Source of the DNA: an uncultured Granulosicoccaceae bacterium
GTDB taxonomy: Bacteria; Pseudomonadota; Gammaproteobacteria; Granulosicoccales; Granulosicoccaceae
Assembly: GCA_938028465.1 (NCBI GenBank)
Contig: CALJAA010000204.1
Coordinates: 1-35,519, forward strand
Direction of reading: 5' to 3'
Length of the DNA: 35,519 bases
A program made the translations under genes and the position numbers. Below, piece after piece: positions 25,932 to 33,988 of this stretch. Position 1 is the first letter of the stretch. Each line of letters begins with the position of its first letter. The notes beneath the pieces are model-generated. The model ran no database searches and was not told the origin of the DNA. It was given only the letters and a program-made list of their open reading frames with translations.

Positions 25932-27416
25932 CTACACTGTACGGGTTCGCCCTACAGCGTTGGTCCAACCTACCATGGCGGTATTGCGTGTGTCCGCATC
26001 CATATTGGGCAAATACTCCCGTTCTTGCTGCCATTGCTTCGTTAAGTCATCAATTGAACTATAGACTCCCGTTTGCAGACCAGCCAAATACGCAGCACCG
26101 AGTGCCGTTGTTTCTGTTTGCATCGGACGTTGTACCGGTATGTTGAGTACGTTAGAAAGGTATTGGTTAAGCCAGTTGTTTTTGACCATGCCGCCATCTA
26201 CACGCAAGGTATCCAGTGTGGCGCCGTCGCTGCGCATCGCTTCCAGTAAATCGTGCGTTTGATAACAGACAGACTCAAGTGCTGCACGCACTAAATGGGC
26301 AGGGCTGGTATCGCGCGTTAAGCCGAAAATTGAACCACGCGCATCTGGGTCCCAATGCGGTGCGCCTAAGCCAGTAAAAGCAGGCACCATATAAACGCCT
26401 TGATTGCTGTCCAGTGTTTGTACCAACGCTTCCGTTTCTTCAGCTGTGCTGATGACGCCGATACCATCACGTAGCCACTGCACTGCAGCGCCTGCAACAA
26501 AAATTGAACCTTCGAGTGCATAGTGCGTTTTGCCATCAAGCTGATAGGCAATGGTGGTTAGCATTTTGTTCGTTGAAGGCAAGGCCTTTTCACCGGTGTT
26601 AAGCATGACAAAACAACCTGTGCCGTAGGTGCTCTTAACCATACCTTCGCTAAAACACACTTGGCCGATACTAGCGGCATGCTGATCGCCTGCAACTCCG
26701 GCGATGGGTAAGGCTGCGCCAATGATCGATTTGTCAGTGGTGCCAAAATCGCTGGCGCACTCTTGTACTTCTGGCAGTAGGCTTTCTGGTATGTCCAGAA
26801 TTTTTAGCAGTTCTTTATCCCATTGCTTTGTATGGATGTTGTAAAGCAAGGTGCGGCTTGCGTTAGTGGCATCGGTTTTATGCACTGCGCCATTAGTAAG
26901 CCGCCACATTAAAAACGTATCCATCGTGCCAAAAGCCAGTTCGCCATTTTCAGCTTGGGTGCGTGCATCAGGGACGTTGTTTAGTAGCCAGTTTATTTTG
27001 GTGCCGGAAAAGTACGGGTCTAGCACCAATCCGGTTGCTTGCGTAAAGGTGGGCTCATGGCCGGCTTGCTTCAGTGTCTGACAATACTCTGTGGTGCGTC
27101 GATCCTGCCAAACGATGGCGTTGTGAATAGCCTTGCCGGTTTTGCGGTTCCATATAACGGTAGTTTCGCGCTGATTGGTAATGCCTAAGGCTGCTATGGT
27201 GCGGTTAGCACTAGCAGCTTTTGCTAGTACCGCTTGGCAAGTCTGTATCGTGGTTTTCCATATTTCTTCTGGGTCGTGCTCAACCCAGGCTGATTGTGGG
27301 AAAAATTGCGTAAATTCTTGCTGTGATACCGCGAAGGCCGTGCCATCGGTTTCAAAAAGCATCGCCCGGGAGCTGGTGGTGCCTTGATCAATACTGAGGA
27401 TTAGTGGCTGGCTCAT
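25932..27416 (-). CDS. glpK: Glycerol kinase
   Basis: Phosphorylates glycerol to glycerol 3-phosphate with ATP; FGGY kinase family. The start was set at the ATG giving [17 protein letters not shown], the normal family N terminus (phosphate loop at 10-17); this makes 494 residues, the usual length. Also seen: [23 protein letters not shown] and the C-terminal [10 protein letters not shown]. An upstream frame adds 37 non-family codons and is not used. It is divergent from glpD. No glpF-type facilitator is adjacent; the aquaporin at 32674 is of water-channel type. Confidence 0.97.
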   Translation of the reverse strand: MSQPLILSIDQGTTSSRAMLFETDGTAFAVSQQEFTQFFPQSAWVEHDPEEIWKTTIQTCQAVLAKAASANRTIAALGITNQRETTVIWNRKTGKAIHNAIVWQDRRTTEYCQTLKQAGHEPTFTQATGLVLDPYFSGTKINWLLNNVPDARTQAENGELAFGTMDTFLMWRLTNGAVHKTDATNASRTLLYNIHTKQWDKELLKILDIPESLLPEVQECASDFGTTDKSIIGAALPIAGVAGDQHAASIGQVCFSEGMVKSTYGTGCFVMLNTGEKALPSTNKMLTTIAYQLDGKTHYALEGSIFVAGAAVQWLRDGIGVISTAEETEALVQTLDSNQGVYMVPAFTGLGAPHWDPDARGSIFGLTRDTSPAHLVRAALESVCYQTHDLLEAMRSDGATLDTLRVDGGMVKNNWLNQYLSNVLNIPVQRPMQTETTALGAAYLAGLQTGVYSSIDDLTKQWQQEREYLPNMDADTRNTAMVGWTNAVGRTRTV

Positions 27417-27573
27417 AGCTGACTCTATATATTGGCTGTTTATTATCGGTTGCGTGTCTATTTCGTGGCGGTGGATTAATTTGGCCACATGCTGTTGACA
27501 GTATACCGATGTGACCGCAGATACCAACCCGATCGTTTATAGTGAGGGTGATGAAATTGATGAGCGTTTTAAG
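27417..27573. promoter_or_regulatory. glpK/glpD divergent control region
   Basis: TTGACA, a perfect -35, at 27495-27500 reads toward glpD, but no good -10 lies 16-18 bases downstream; TATACC at 27502-27507 pairs poorly with TTTGGC at 27480-27485. A tiny ORF (ATG at 27551, MKLMSVLR) ends in TGA overlapping the glpD ATG. I see no clear GlpR operator. Confidence 0.35.
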
Positions 27574-29094
27574 ATGAGTGAAGTGGCGACTCAATACGAT
27601 TTATTGGTAGTGGGTGGAGGGATTAACGGCGCAGGTATTGCCCGAGATGCGGCTGGACGTGGCGTAAAAACGCTGCTGTGTGAACAGGCTGACTTGGCGC
27701 ATTACACATCATCGGCCAGTACTAAGCTCATTCATGGCGGCCTACGTTACTTAGAGCACTACGATTTCATGTTGGTGCGCCATGCTCTGCAAGAGCGTGA
27801 GATCCTACTGCGTGCCGCCCCTCATATCATTTGGCCTTTGCGCTTTGTGTTGCCTCACCATAAAGAGTTACGGCCTCGATGGTTGATCAGGCTTGGCTTG
27901 TTTTTATACGACCACATCGGCGGACGAAAACTACTGCCTGCATCGCATTCATTAAATCTTACAAATCATGTCACCGGTAATCCTTTAAAAGATGAATTCA
28001 AAAGTGGTTTTGAATACTCTGATTGCTGGGTGCAGGATGCCCGATTAGTTGTTCTCAATGTAATGGATGCAGCGGCGCGAGGCTGCGAGGTGCGAGTGCG
28101 CACACAAGTAACCGACTTAATTCGACAAGATGGGTATTGGGATATTAATTTACTTGACCGTGCTACCGGTGAAAAAACAACTGTCACTGCACGTGCTGTA
28201 GTTAATGCTAGTGGCCCATGGGTTGAGAAAACACTTGACCTAGATGAAGAGCATGATTCAAAGCATGGTGTGCGCTTGGTTAAAGGCAGCCATATCGTTG
28301 TGCCTAAATTGTTCGATCATTCAAGTGCCTATATATTCCAAAATGCTGATAACCGAATTGTGTTTGCAGTGCCATACGAAAACGATTACACCTTGCTCGG
28401 CACAACGGATGTAGAGGTAGGCGACGAGCCTGGTGAGGAAGCCATCGAACAAAAAGAAATTGACTATATCTGCAGTAACGTAAGTGAATACTTTAAAGTG
28501 CCGGTAACACCTGATCAGGTGGTGTGGACATACAGTGGTGTGCGCCCGCTTTATGATGATGCATCCGAAAACGCATCCAAGGTTACTCGCGACTACAAAC
28601 TCGATTTAGATTCAAGAAAAAATGCGCCGGTACTTTCCGTGTACGGCGGTAAGATAACCACTTATCGAAAGTTGTCGGAGCAGGCTATCGATATGCTCAA
28701 AGAGCATCTCACTATCAAAGGGCCTGATTGGACTGGCGCCGCTGCTTTACCCGGTGGTGATATTCCCAATGCAGATTTCACCAATTTTCTTTCACAAACC
28801 TTAGAGCGCTTGCCTTGGCTGGAAGATGAACTTGCCTACGATTACGCGCGCAACTACGGTACTCGCATAACGCATCTTATAAAAGATGCGCAATCCATGA
28901 ACGATCTTGGCCGGCACTTTGGCGGCTTGCTTTATCAGGCAGAGCTAGATTACCTAGTTGAGCACGAGTGGGTCCGAACGGCAGAGGATGTCTTGTGGCG
29001 CCGATCCAAAAAAGGTTTACAACTCAGCGCGGAACAAACAGCGGTTGTGGCGCAGTATCTCAATACCCAGTACGGGTTTGATCAAGAGGCTTAA
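27574..29094 (+). CDS. glpD: Aerobic glycerol-3-phosphate dehydrogenase
   Basis: FAD enzyme at the inner membrane that oxidises glycerol 3-phosphate to dihydroxyacetone phosphate and passes electrons to quinone. The FAD-binding motif LLVVGGGINGAGIARDAAGRG begins near residue 10 of the chosen start (ATG at 27574, 506 residues; E. coli 501). Further family segments: SSASTKLIHGGLRYLEHYDF, LVKGSHIVVPKLF, TLLGTTDVEVG, VYGGKITTYRKLSEQA. A GTG 63 bases upstream is in frame but lacks a Shine-Dalgarno sequence and adds a non-family extension. Works with glpK. Confidence 0.96.
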   Translation: MSEVATQYDLLVVGGGINGAGIARDAAGRGVKTLLCEQADLAHYTSSASTKLIHGGLRYLEHYDFMLVRHALQEREILLRAAPHIIWPLRFVLPHHKELRPRWLIRLGLFLYDHIGGRKLLPASHSLNLTNHVTGNPLKDEFKSGFEYSDCWVQDARLVVLNVMDAAARGCEVRVRTQVTDLIRQDGYWDINLLDRATGEKTTVTARAVVNASGPWVEKTLDLDEEHDSKHGVRLVKGSHIVVPKLFDHSSAYIFQNADNRIVFAVPYENDYTLLGTTDVEVGDEPGEEAIEQKEIDYICSNVSEYFKVPVTPDQVVWTYSGVRPLYDDASENASKVTRDYKLDLDSRKNAPVLSVYGGKITTYRKLSEQAIDMLKEHLTIKGPDWTGAAALPGGDIPNADFTNFLSQTLERLPWLEDELAYDYARNYGTRITHLIKDAQSMNDLGRHFGGLLYQAELDYLVEHEWVRTAEDVLWRRSKKGLQLSAEQTAVVAQYLNTQYGFDQEA

Positions 29095-29180
29095 TAAAGC
29101 CCTATTCGTGTCTTTGTATGAGTAGTGTTTGCTGCACAGCTCGGTGGTAAACTGTGCCGGTATTCAACCCGGAGCGATTC

Positions 29181-30773
29181 ATGACCGCAAATAATAGCGA
29201 CGCAACGCCTGCTACATCGCTGGATGTTGAGAAAAGTTGGTCAGAATCTATTCGCTTGTTTACCCATCCTCGCGCCATTGCCATGTTGTTCCTGGGCTTC
29301 TCCGCAGGTATACCGATACTGATGATCTTTTCATCGTTGAGTGTTTGGATGACTGAGGCTGGTGTAAAAAAGTCCATGGTGACCTATTTTAGTTGGGCGG
29401 CCTTGGGTTATTCCTTTAAGTTCGTCTGGGCGCCATTAATCGACAAATTACCCATTCCTTTTTTGACCGCATGGTTAGGGCGGCGTCGTGCATGGATTCT
29501 GCTTTCGCAGCTGGCGGTTATTACAGCCATATTGTGGATGGCTAACACCGATCCATCCGCGGGCACAGCCAGCCTAACGGTGATGGCCTATGCAGCGGTG
29601 ATGTTAGGTTTTTCATCAGCGACACAAGACATCGTGATTGATGCATATCGAATTGATTCTGCCGGCCCTGATTTACAAGCGTTTATGTCCGCTACTTATA
29701 TTGCCGGTTACCGCATAGCGATGATTGTGTCGGGGGCAGGCGCGTTACTGCTGGCCACCTACTTTGGTTCCACAGCAGCAGAATACAGCTACGAAGCTTG
29801 GAAAATGTCTTACGCAGTGTTAGCAGGAGTCATGCTTATTGGTGTAGCGACAACGTTAATCATCAAAGAACCTGATCACTATCGTAGAGATGATGTGCCG
29901 TATGAGGCATCCGATTATTTAAGGCTATTGCTAGTATTTCTATTGGCAGTAGCAGCCTTTATTGCAGCGTATCGTTTAGGGTCAGATTATTCAGATAAAT
30001 TGAAACTGGCTTGGACAGAGTCAATGGGCAATAAAACGCTTGCAAGGTTTTTAGTTGAAACCAGTCGTCTCTGGGTGGGTATTGGTTTAGCCGGATTGGT
30101 TGCGTATGGGTTGGTTGCTGTTGGAGTGGGTAATCGATCAATGATCAGCGAAGCGTACGTAGCGCCCGTCAAAGATTTCTTCTCTCGGTACGGTATGGGC
30201 TTAGCGCTATTACTATTGGCTTTGGTCGGTTTATATCGTATATCTGACATCGTGATGGGTGTGATTGCCAATGTATTCTACTTGGACATGGGTTACACAA
30301 AAGACGATGTGGCCTACGTGTCTAAAACATTCGGTTTGTTGATGACAATAGCCGGTGGATTTTTGGGTGGCTTGCTCGCTGTTCGCTATGGCGTAATGCG
30401 CATATTAATGTTGGGCGCGGTGTTGTCTGCTCTTACCAACTTATTGTTTATCCTGTTAGCAACGGGGGATGCAAATATGCCTATGCTATTTGCTGTTATC
30501 GGTGCTGATAATATCTCAGCTGGGCTTGCCAGTGCGGCGTTTATTGCATTCTTATCGAGCCTGACCAATGTGTCATTTACTGCCATGCAATATGCCATCT
30601 TTAGTTCGCTTATGACTTTGTTTCCTAAAATACTAGGGGGCTATTCAGGCTCCATAGTTGAATCAATCGACTACCCTGCGTTCTTCGCTATGACAGCGTT
30701 GCTAACACTGCCGGTTATGGTGCTAATCTATTTATGCCGTAACCGTTTCAATGATGAAGTCAAAATGGCGTAA
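29181..30773 (+). CDS. AmpG-like MFS permease
   Basis: 530 residues from the ATG at 29181, chosen because GGAG (29171-29174) lies 6 bases before it; a GTG 27 bases upstream is weaker. Twelve or more hydrophobic segments. AmpG-type signatures: PRAIAMLFLGFSAGIPILMIFSSLSVW, FKFVWAPLIDKLPIPFLTAWLGRRRAWI and GFSSATQDIVIDAYRID. AmpG permeases import anhydro-muropeptides for cell-wall recycling. The protein is longer than E. coli AmpG (491) because of an insert with two extra hydrophobic segments around residues 245-345. The substrate cannot be fixed. It lies 86 bases after glpD and may share its transcript. Confidence 0.85.
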   Translation: MTANNSDATPATSLDVEKSWSESIRLFTHPRAIAMLFLGFSAGIPILMIFSSLSVWMTEAGVKKSMVTYFSWAALGYSFKFVWAPLIDKLPIPFLTAWLGRRRAWILLSQLAVITAILWMANTDPSAGTASLTVMAYAAVMLGFSSATQDIVIDAYRIDSAGPDLQAFMSATYIAGYRIAMIVSGAGALLLATYFGSTAAEYSYEAWKMSYAVLAGVMLIGVATTLIIKEPDHYRRDDVPYEASDYLRLLLVFLLAVAAFIAAYRLGSDYSDKLKLAWTESMGNKTLARFLVETSRLWVGIGLAGLVAYGLVAVGVGNRSMISEAYVAPVKDFFSRYGMGLALLLLALVGLYRISDIVMGVIANVFYLDMGYTKDDVAYVSKTFGLLMTIAGGFLGGLLAVRYGVMRILMLGAVLSALTNLLFILLATGDANMPMLFAVIGADNISAGLASAAFIAFLSSLTNVSFTAMQYAIFSSLMTLFPKILGGYSGSIVESIDYPAFFAMTALLTLPVMVLIYLCRNRFNDEVKMA

Positions 30774-30840
30774 AGCTTTGTATAGAGCAAAATTGCCTTT
30801 TTAAATTTAACTTAAGTACGTATCAACTGGAGTAACAACC

Positions 30841-31212
30841 ATGAAAACAGCATCAGACTACCTCAATGAAGCCAATGCGGCTGTGCCGAAGATCGATTCA
30901 AAAGAGGGCATCGCTAAGCATGGTGGCAACACTATTTTCATCGATGTGCGTGACTCAGGAGATATCGCCGAGAGCGGCACGATTGAAGGTGCGTTACGAA
31001 TCCCGCGCGGTTTTATAGAGTTCGCAGCAGATGACGCAACGCCTTACTTTAATGATGCTCTGAGTAAGGATGCTGACATTGTTTTGATCTGCGCGCTTGG
31101 TGGTCAAGCTGCGTTGGCAGGTAAAACCTTAGTTGACATGGGTTACAGCAACGTTAGTAATGTCGGTGGTTTTAGTGACTGGAAAGAAGCAGGCGGGCCA
31201 ACTGAAAAGTAG
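30841..31212 (+). CDS. Single-domain rhodanese-like protein
   Basis: 123 residues with one rhodanese domain: FIDVRDSGDIAESGTIEGALRIPRG (30s to 50s) and the active-site loop VLICALGGQAALAG with catalytic C84. Such proteins carry persulfide sulfur. The loop is CALGGQA, not the usual CxxGxR, so the final arginine is replaced by glutamine/alanine; the acceptor specificity is likely altered. Its N terminus has no signal peptide, so it should be cytoplasmic. Good Shine-Dalgarno (GGAG, then TAACAACC, then ATG). Confidence 0.88.
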   Translation: MKTASDYLNEANAAVPKIDSKEGIAKHGGNTIFIDVRDSGDIAESGTIEGALRIPRGFIEFAADDATPYFNDALSKDADIVLICALGGQAALAGKTLVDMGYSNVSNVGGFSDWKEAGGPTEK

Positions 31213-31530
31213 TCGGCCCTTGTGCCGCTGGCCCTGTTGAGCCATTCGTCTTATTATTCTGCCCAATATGGTTTGGTCGTTAGTGGCCAAAACCCATTTA
31301 GGTAGTTTTTGTTCAAGGCCAACCAATTGGGTTGGCTTTGCAATTTTTGGGACGTCAATTACAAATATCGCGTTGCTTAGGCCGCAAAGCGCATCGGATT
31401 AATGTTGGCAAGCTCAGCGCCCATTGGCCTTGTGCTTTTACCGATCTAACAGAATAAGCAGTTTGGCCGGCTTTAAAATTGGGTTACTCTCACTCAATAG
31501 CCATTCTTTTACTAACCGAGGTTACATTCA
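31213..31530. other. Intergenic stretch, 318 bases
   Basis: No ORF seen. It holds a terminator-like hairpin at 31318-31336 (listed separately) and GAGGT at suitable spacing before the aldo/keto reductase ATG. No confident promoter; nothing else stands out. Confidence 0.5.
31318..31348 (+). terminator. Terminator-like hairpin after the rhodanese gene
   Basis: GCCAACC (31318-31324), loop AATTG, GGTTGGC (31330-31336), then TTTGCAATTTTT. A 7-bp stem with a T-rich tail, about 105 bases beyond the rhodanese stop. Confidence 0.55.
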
Positions 31531-32520
31531 ATGAAGCACAATGAATTAGGAAGCTCAGGTATCGCCGCTTCAGTGGTGGCATTCGGTGCATGGGCCATTG
31601 GTGGTTGGAAATGGGGTGGCACGGATGCAAAGCAGTCAGTTGATGCGTTGCAAGCCGGGATGGATGCGGGTATCAATCTTATCGACACCGCGGCGGTTTA
31701 TGGATTTGGGTTGTCGGAAGAGTTAGTGGGTGAGGCGATTAAAAACAAACCACGCGATGAGGTCGTTATCGTGAGTAAATGTGGTTTGCGATGGGATATC
31801 GAGACACCCACTCTGCATGCCGAATCAGAAGGCAAGCGAATCTTTCGTACCCATGCTGCTGATTCAATCAAGTATGAGATTGAGCAGAGCTTGAAACGGC
31901 TAGGCACAGACTATATCGATGCCTACCTTACTCATTGGCCTGACCCTAAAGTACCTGTTGAAGAGTTAGTGGTAACAATGGAGTCATTAGTTGCAGCAGG
32001 AAAAATTCGAACATGGGGTATGTGCAACAGTAATCCAGATGACATAGCGATTGCACTAAAGAGCGATTCGTTTAGCATTAACCAAGAAAAATACAGCATG
32101 CTTGACCGGCAACAGGATGTGCAGAACCTGCCGCTTTGTACGAAAAATAACTTAGCGTTTTTAGCCTACTCCCCGATGGCTAAAGGATTACTGACTGGGC
32201 GGATTGATAAAAATAGAGAATACGCAGAAGGGGATCAACGTATTGGGGATCCACGATTTTCGCCAGCTGCATTGGAAGCACTTGAATCGATAATGAAGCC
32301 TGTGAAAGACATTGCTACCGCGCGACGCATGCAAACTCATCTAATCGTTTTAGCGTGGACGTTACAGCAGCGGGGTGTTAGTCATGTGTTGGCAGGCTCT
32401 CGTTCTGTAGTGCAAGCTAAAAGCAATGCTGCGGCTGGTTCAGTTGAGTTAAGTGAAGATGAGCTTGCTGCCATCAATGAGGCGTTAAGTGGCTGGTCTG
32501 GCTTCGAGTTTGAGGCCTAA
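31531..32520 (+). CDS. Aldo/keto reductase
   Basis: NADP(H)-dependent oxidoreductase of the aldo/keto reductase barrel fold, 329 residues. Catalytic tetrad by position: D52 and Y57 (IDTAAVYGFG), K83 (VSKCG) and H135 (YLTHWPD). The C-terminal GSRSVVQAKSNAAAG region fits the cofactor-binding loop. The type resembles YajO/YdbC or general stress protein 69 relatives; the substrate cannot be read from sequence. Shine-Dalgarno GAGGT. Convergent with aqpZ, with the shared terminator at 32593-32625 between them. Confidence 0.92.
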   Translation: MKHNELGSSGIAASVVAFGAWAIGGWKWGGTDAKQSVDALQAGMDAGINLIDTAAVYGFGLSEELVGEAIKNKPRDEVVIVSKCGLRWDIETPTLHAESEGKRIFRTHAADSIKYEIEQSLKRLGTDYIDAYLTHWPDPKVPVEELVVTMESLVAAGKIRTWGMCNSNPDDIAIALKSDSFSINQEKYSMLDRQQDVQNLPLCTKNNLAFLAYSPMAKGLLTGRIDKNREYAEGDQRIGDPRFSPAALEALESIMKPVKDIATARRMQTHLIVLAWTLQQRGVSHVLAGSRSVVQAKSNAAAGSVELSEDELAAINEALSGWSGFEFEA

Positions 32521-32592
32521 AATTTGTCATACCCCGTTGAGCTCCTAGGTAAGTTCTAAAACTCTACTTGATATTTCGTCCCAAAATGTTCC

Positions 32593-32625
32593 AAAAAAAA
32601 AGCCGCCCCTATTAAAGGGCGGCTT
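32593..32625 (-). terminator. Strong intrinsic terminator of aqpZ (partly bidirectional)
   Basis: On the minus strand AAGCCGCCC, an 8-base loop and GGGCGGCTT form a 9-bp stem (arms 32625-32617 and 32608-32600), followed by a run of T (nine A on the plus strand at 32593-32601). On the plus strand the tail is only CGTTT, so the aldo/keto reductase side is weaker. Confidence 0.88.
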
Positions 32626-32673
32626 CGTTTAAAGGTTAGGTTGATGTATAAGCAACCAGCCTGTTAAGTGGTA

Positions 32674-33435
32674 CTAGTCAGGAAGATGATCGTTGCTCAT
32701 CAAGCCACGGTAAATCAAAGCACCGATGATACCGCCAACAATTGGCGCTACCCAGAACAACCATAGCTGCTCTACTGGAGCGCTAACTGAACCCGTTCCA
32801 CCGTCACCAAATACGAAAGCGATTACAGCGGCACCAGTTGAACGCGCTGGGTTAACACTGGTGTTAGTAACAGGAATACTAATCAAGTGAATAAGTACTA
32901 AGCCTAAGCCGATAGCAAGACCACCCATCGCTGGAGCTGCTTTCTTTGCGGTAGCACCCATGATGATAATCAAGAACACAGCTGTAAGCACAACTTCACA
33001 AATTAGTGCAGCCATCATTGAATACTTAGTCGGTGAGTAGTCACCGAATCCGTTAGTAGCAAACGTGCCAGCACCGTCGGCTATTGCAAATCCCTCTTGG
33101 CCTGACGCGATAATGTACACAGTGAATGCACCCAAAATACCGCCGATAACTTGCGCGATAATGTAACCCGGTACGTGGGCTGCAGGAAACCGACCACCGG
33201 CTGATAAGCCGAGTGTTACTGCAGGGTTAAAGTGACCACCAGAAACATGACCAACGGCATAAGCACCAGTTACAACTGTTAAACCAAACGCCAAACTCAC
33301 ACCGACAAAGCCTATACCCAGGCTAGTACCGTTGTCGCTTGCGCCCCAATTGGCTGCTAGTACGGCTGCGCCGCAACCACCAAATACCAACCAAAACGTT
33401 CCGAAAATTTCCGCACAGAGAGCTCTGCCCATCAT
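32674..33435 (-). CDS. aqpZ: Aquaporin Z (water channel)
   Basis: MIP-family channel of 253 residues with six transmembrane helices and two NPA motifs, N70-P-A ([12 protein letters not shown]) and N195-P-A (NTSVNPARS). The selectivity filter is F50, H183, T192 and R198, with the same spacing as E. coli AqpZ (F43, H174, T183, R189), so it is a water channel, not a glycerol facilitator; GlpF has W, G, F and R. ATG start preceded by GG-rich sequence; M1 or M2 both possible. Although close to glpK-glpD in the window, the genes between them show it is not part of a glycerol operon. Confidence 0.94.
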   Translation of the reverse strand: MMGRALCAEIFGTFWLVFGGCGAAVLAANWGASDNGTSLGIGFVGVSLAFGLTVVTGAYAVGHVSGGHFNPAVTLGLSAGGRFPAAHVPGYIIAQVIGGILGAFTVYIIASGQEGFAIADGAGTFATNGFGDYSPTKYSMMAALICEVVLTAVFLIIIMGATAKKAAPAMGGLAIGLGLVLIHLISIPVTNTSVNPARSTGAAVIAFVFGDGGTGSVSAPVEQLWLFWVAPIVGGIIGALIYRGLMSNDHLPD

Positions 33436-33851
33436 AATTAGCCTACCTATATTTTATTAAAAACGAAATTAGTGAATCTACGAATAAATAATTTGTGAAG
33501 CCCAACATGAGCGCCAAAAAACTATTCCGACCAAGTGTTTTATCTATAGCGTTAGGTACAGAAAACACTCCATTTGATTAGCAACCGGTGGTTTCCAAGT
33601 TAAAAAGTTATCGTTGTAGCTATGGAGCACTACAACAAAGAAATTGCGCCGGTTGGTATGCGAGTAAAATTATTACAGGTGGGCAGTATTCGATGTGTGT
33701 CCTTTTGTAAAAATGGAACAAATTGCGAAACTTTGTTAACGGTTTACAACACGCAACATTCAAACATAGCTTTATAGAAACAGTGTGATACTAAAAAGCG
33801 AACTAACGTCATTATTCCGACATGTCTATGCTGTCGTAAAGTAATTAACCA
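33436..33851. other. Intergenic stretch, 416 bases, with nested inverted repeats
   Basis: Upstream of aqpZ. AT-rich, no ORF seen. Two 7-bp inverted repeats are nested: CAACCGG (33582-33588) with CCGGTTG (33649-33655) outside, and GTTGTAG (33613-33619) with CTACAAC (33630-33636) inside. This could be a structured RNA or an operator-like region. No confident aqpZ promoter was found. Confidence 0.4.
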
Positions 33852-33953
33852 TCTTGGCTGGCGTTGTTAATGAAGAGTTAGCGGAATACTGAACAATCGT
33901 CGAAGTATTGATGCGCTAATAGAATCAGGCGAAGCCATCGCACAAGCGGATGG
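33852..33953 (+). pseudogene. Relic of the 3' coding end of a metallopeptidase/DUF11 paralogue
   Basis: Bases 33892-33953 translate to NNRRSIDALIESGEAIAQ followed by ADG. This matches the metallopeptidase segment coded at 7877-7816 (NNRRSIDALAESSEAIAQ, then SDG). I count 54 of 62 bases identical, many differences at third codon positions, so the similarity is protein-level homology and not a recent copy. Upstream, a second frame from about 33852 reads VVNEELAEY and then a stop; one missing base near 33889 would join it to the NNRRS part. No start codon or catalytic domain remains. It is followed by a REP-like element. Confidence 0.6.
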
Positions 33954-33980
33954 CCGCCTGCGCGGGAATGACACTGCGCG
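33954..33980. repeat. REP-like element E (partial)
   Basis: CCGC (33954-33957), loop CTGC, GCGG (33962-33965), then GAATGACACTGCGC. The stretch ATGACACTGCGC is identical to 7667-7678 beside element A. Only half of the element is well kept. It lies 9 bases from the tctA stop. Confidence 0.65.
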
Positions 33981-33988
33981 AAACAAGC

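Noticed and set aside
27417..27527. N-terminal extension of glpK to a start at 27527
   Set aside because: The extra 37 codons have no family similarity and run into the divergent control region; the normal N terminus begins at 27416.
32674..33435. Reading the aquaporin as glycerol facilitator glpF because of nearby glpK and glpD
   Set aside because: Filter residues F, H, T and R match AqpZ, and three unrelated genes lie between it and glpD.
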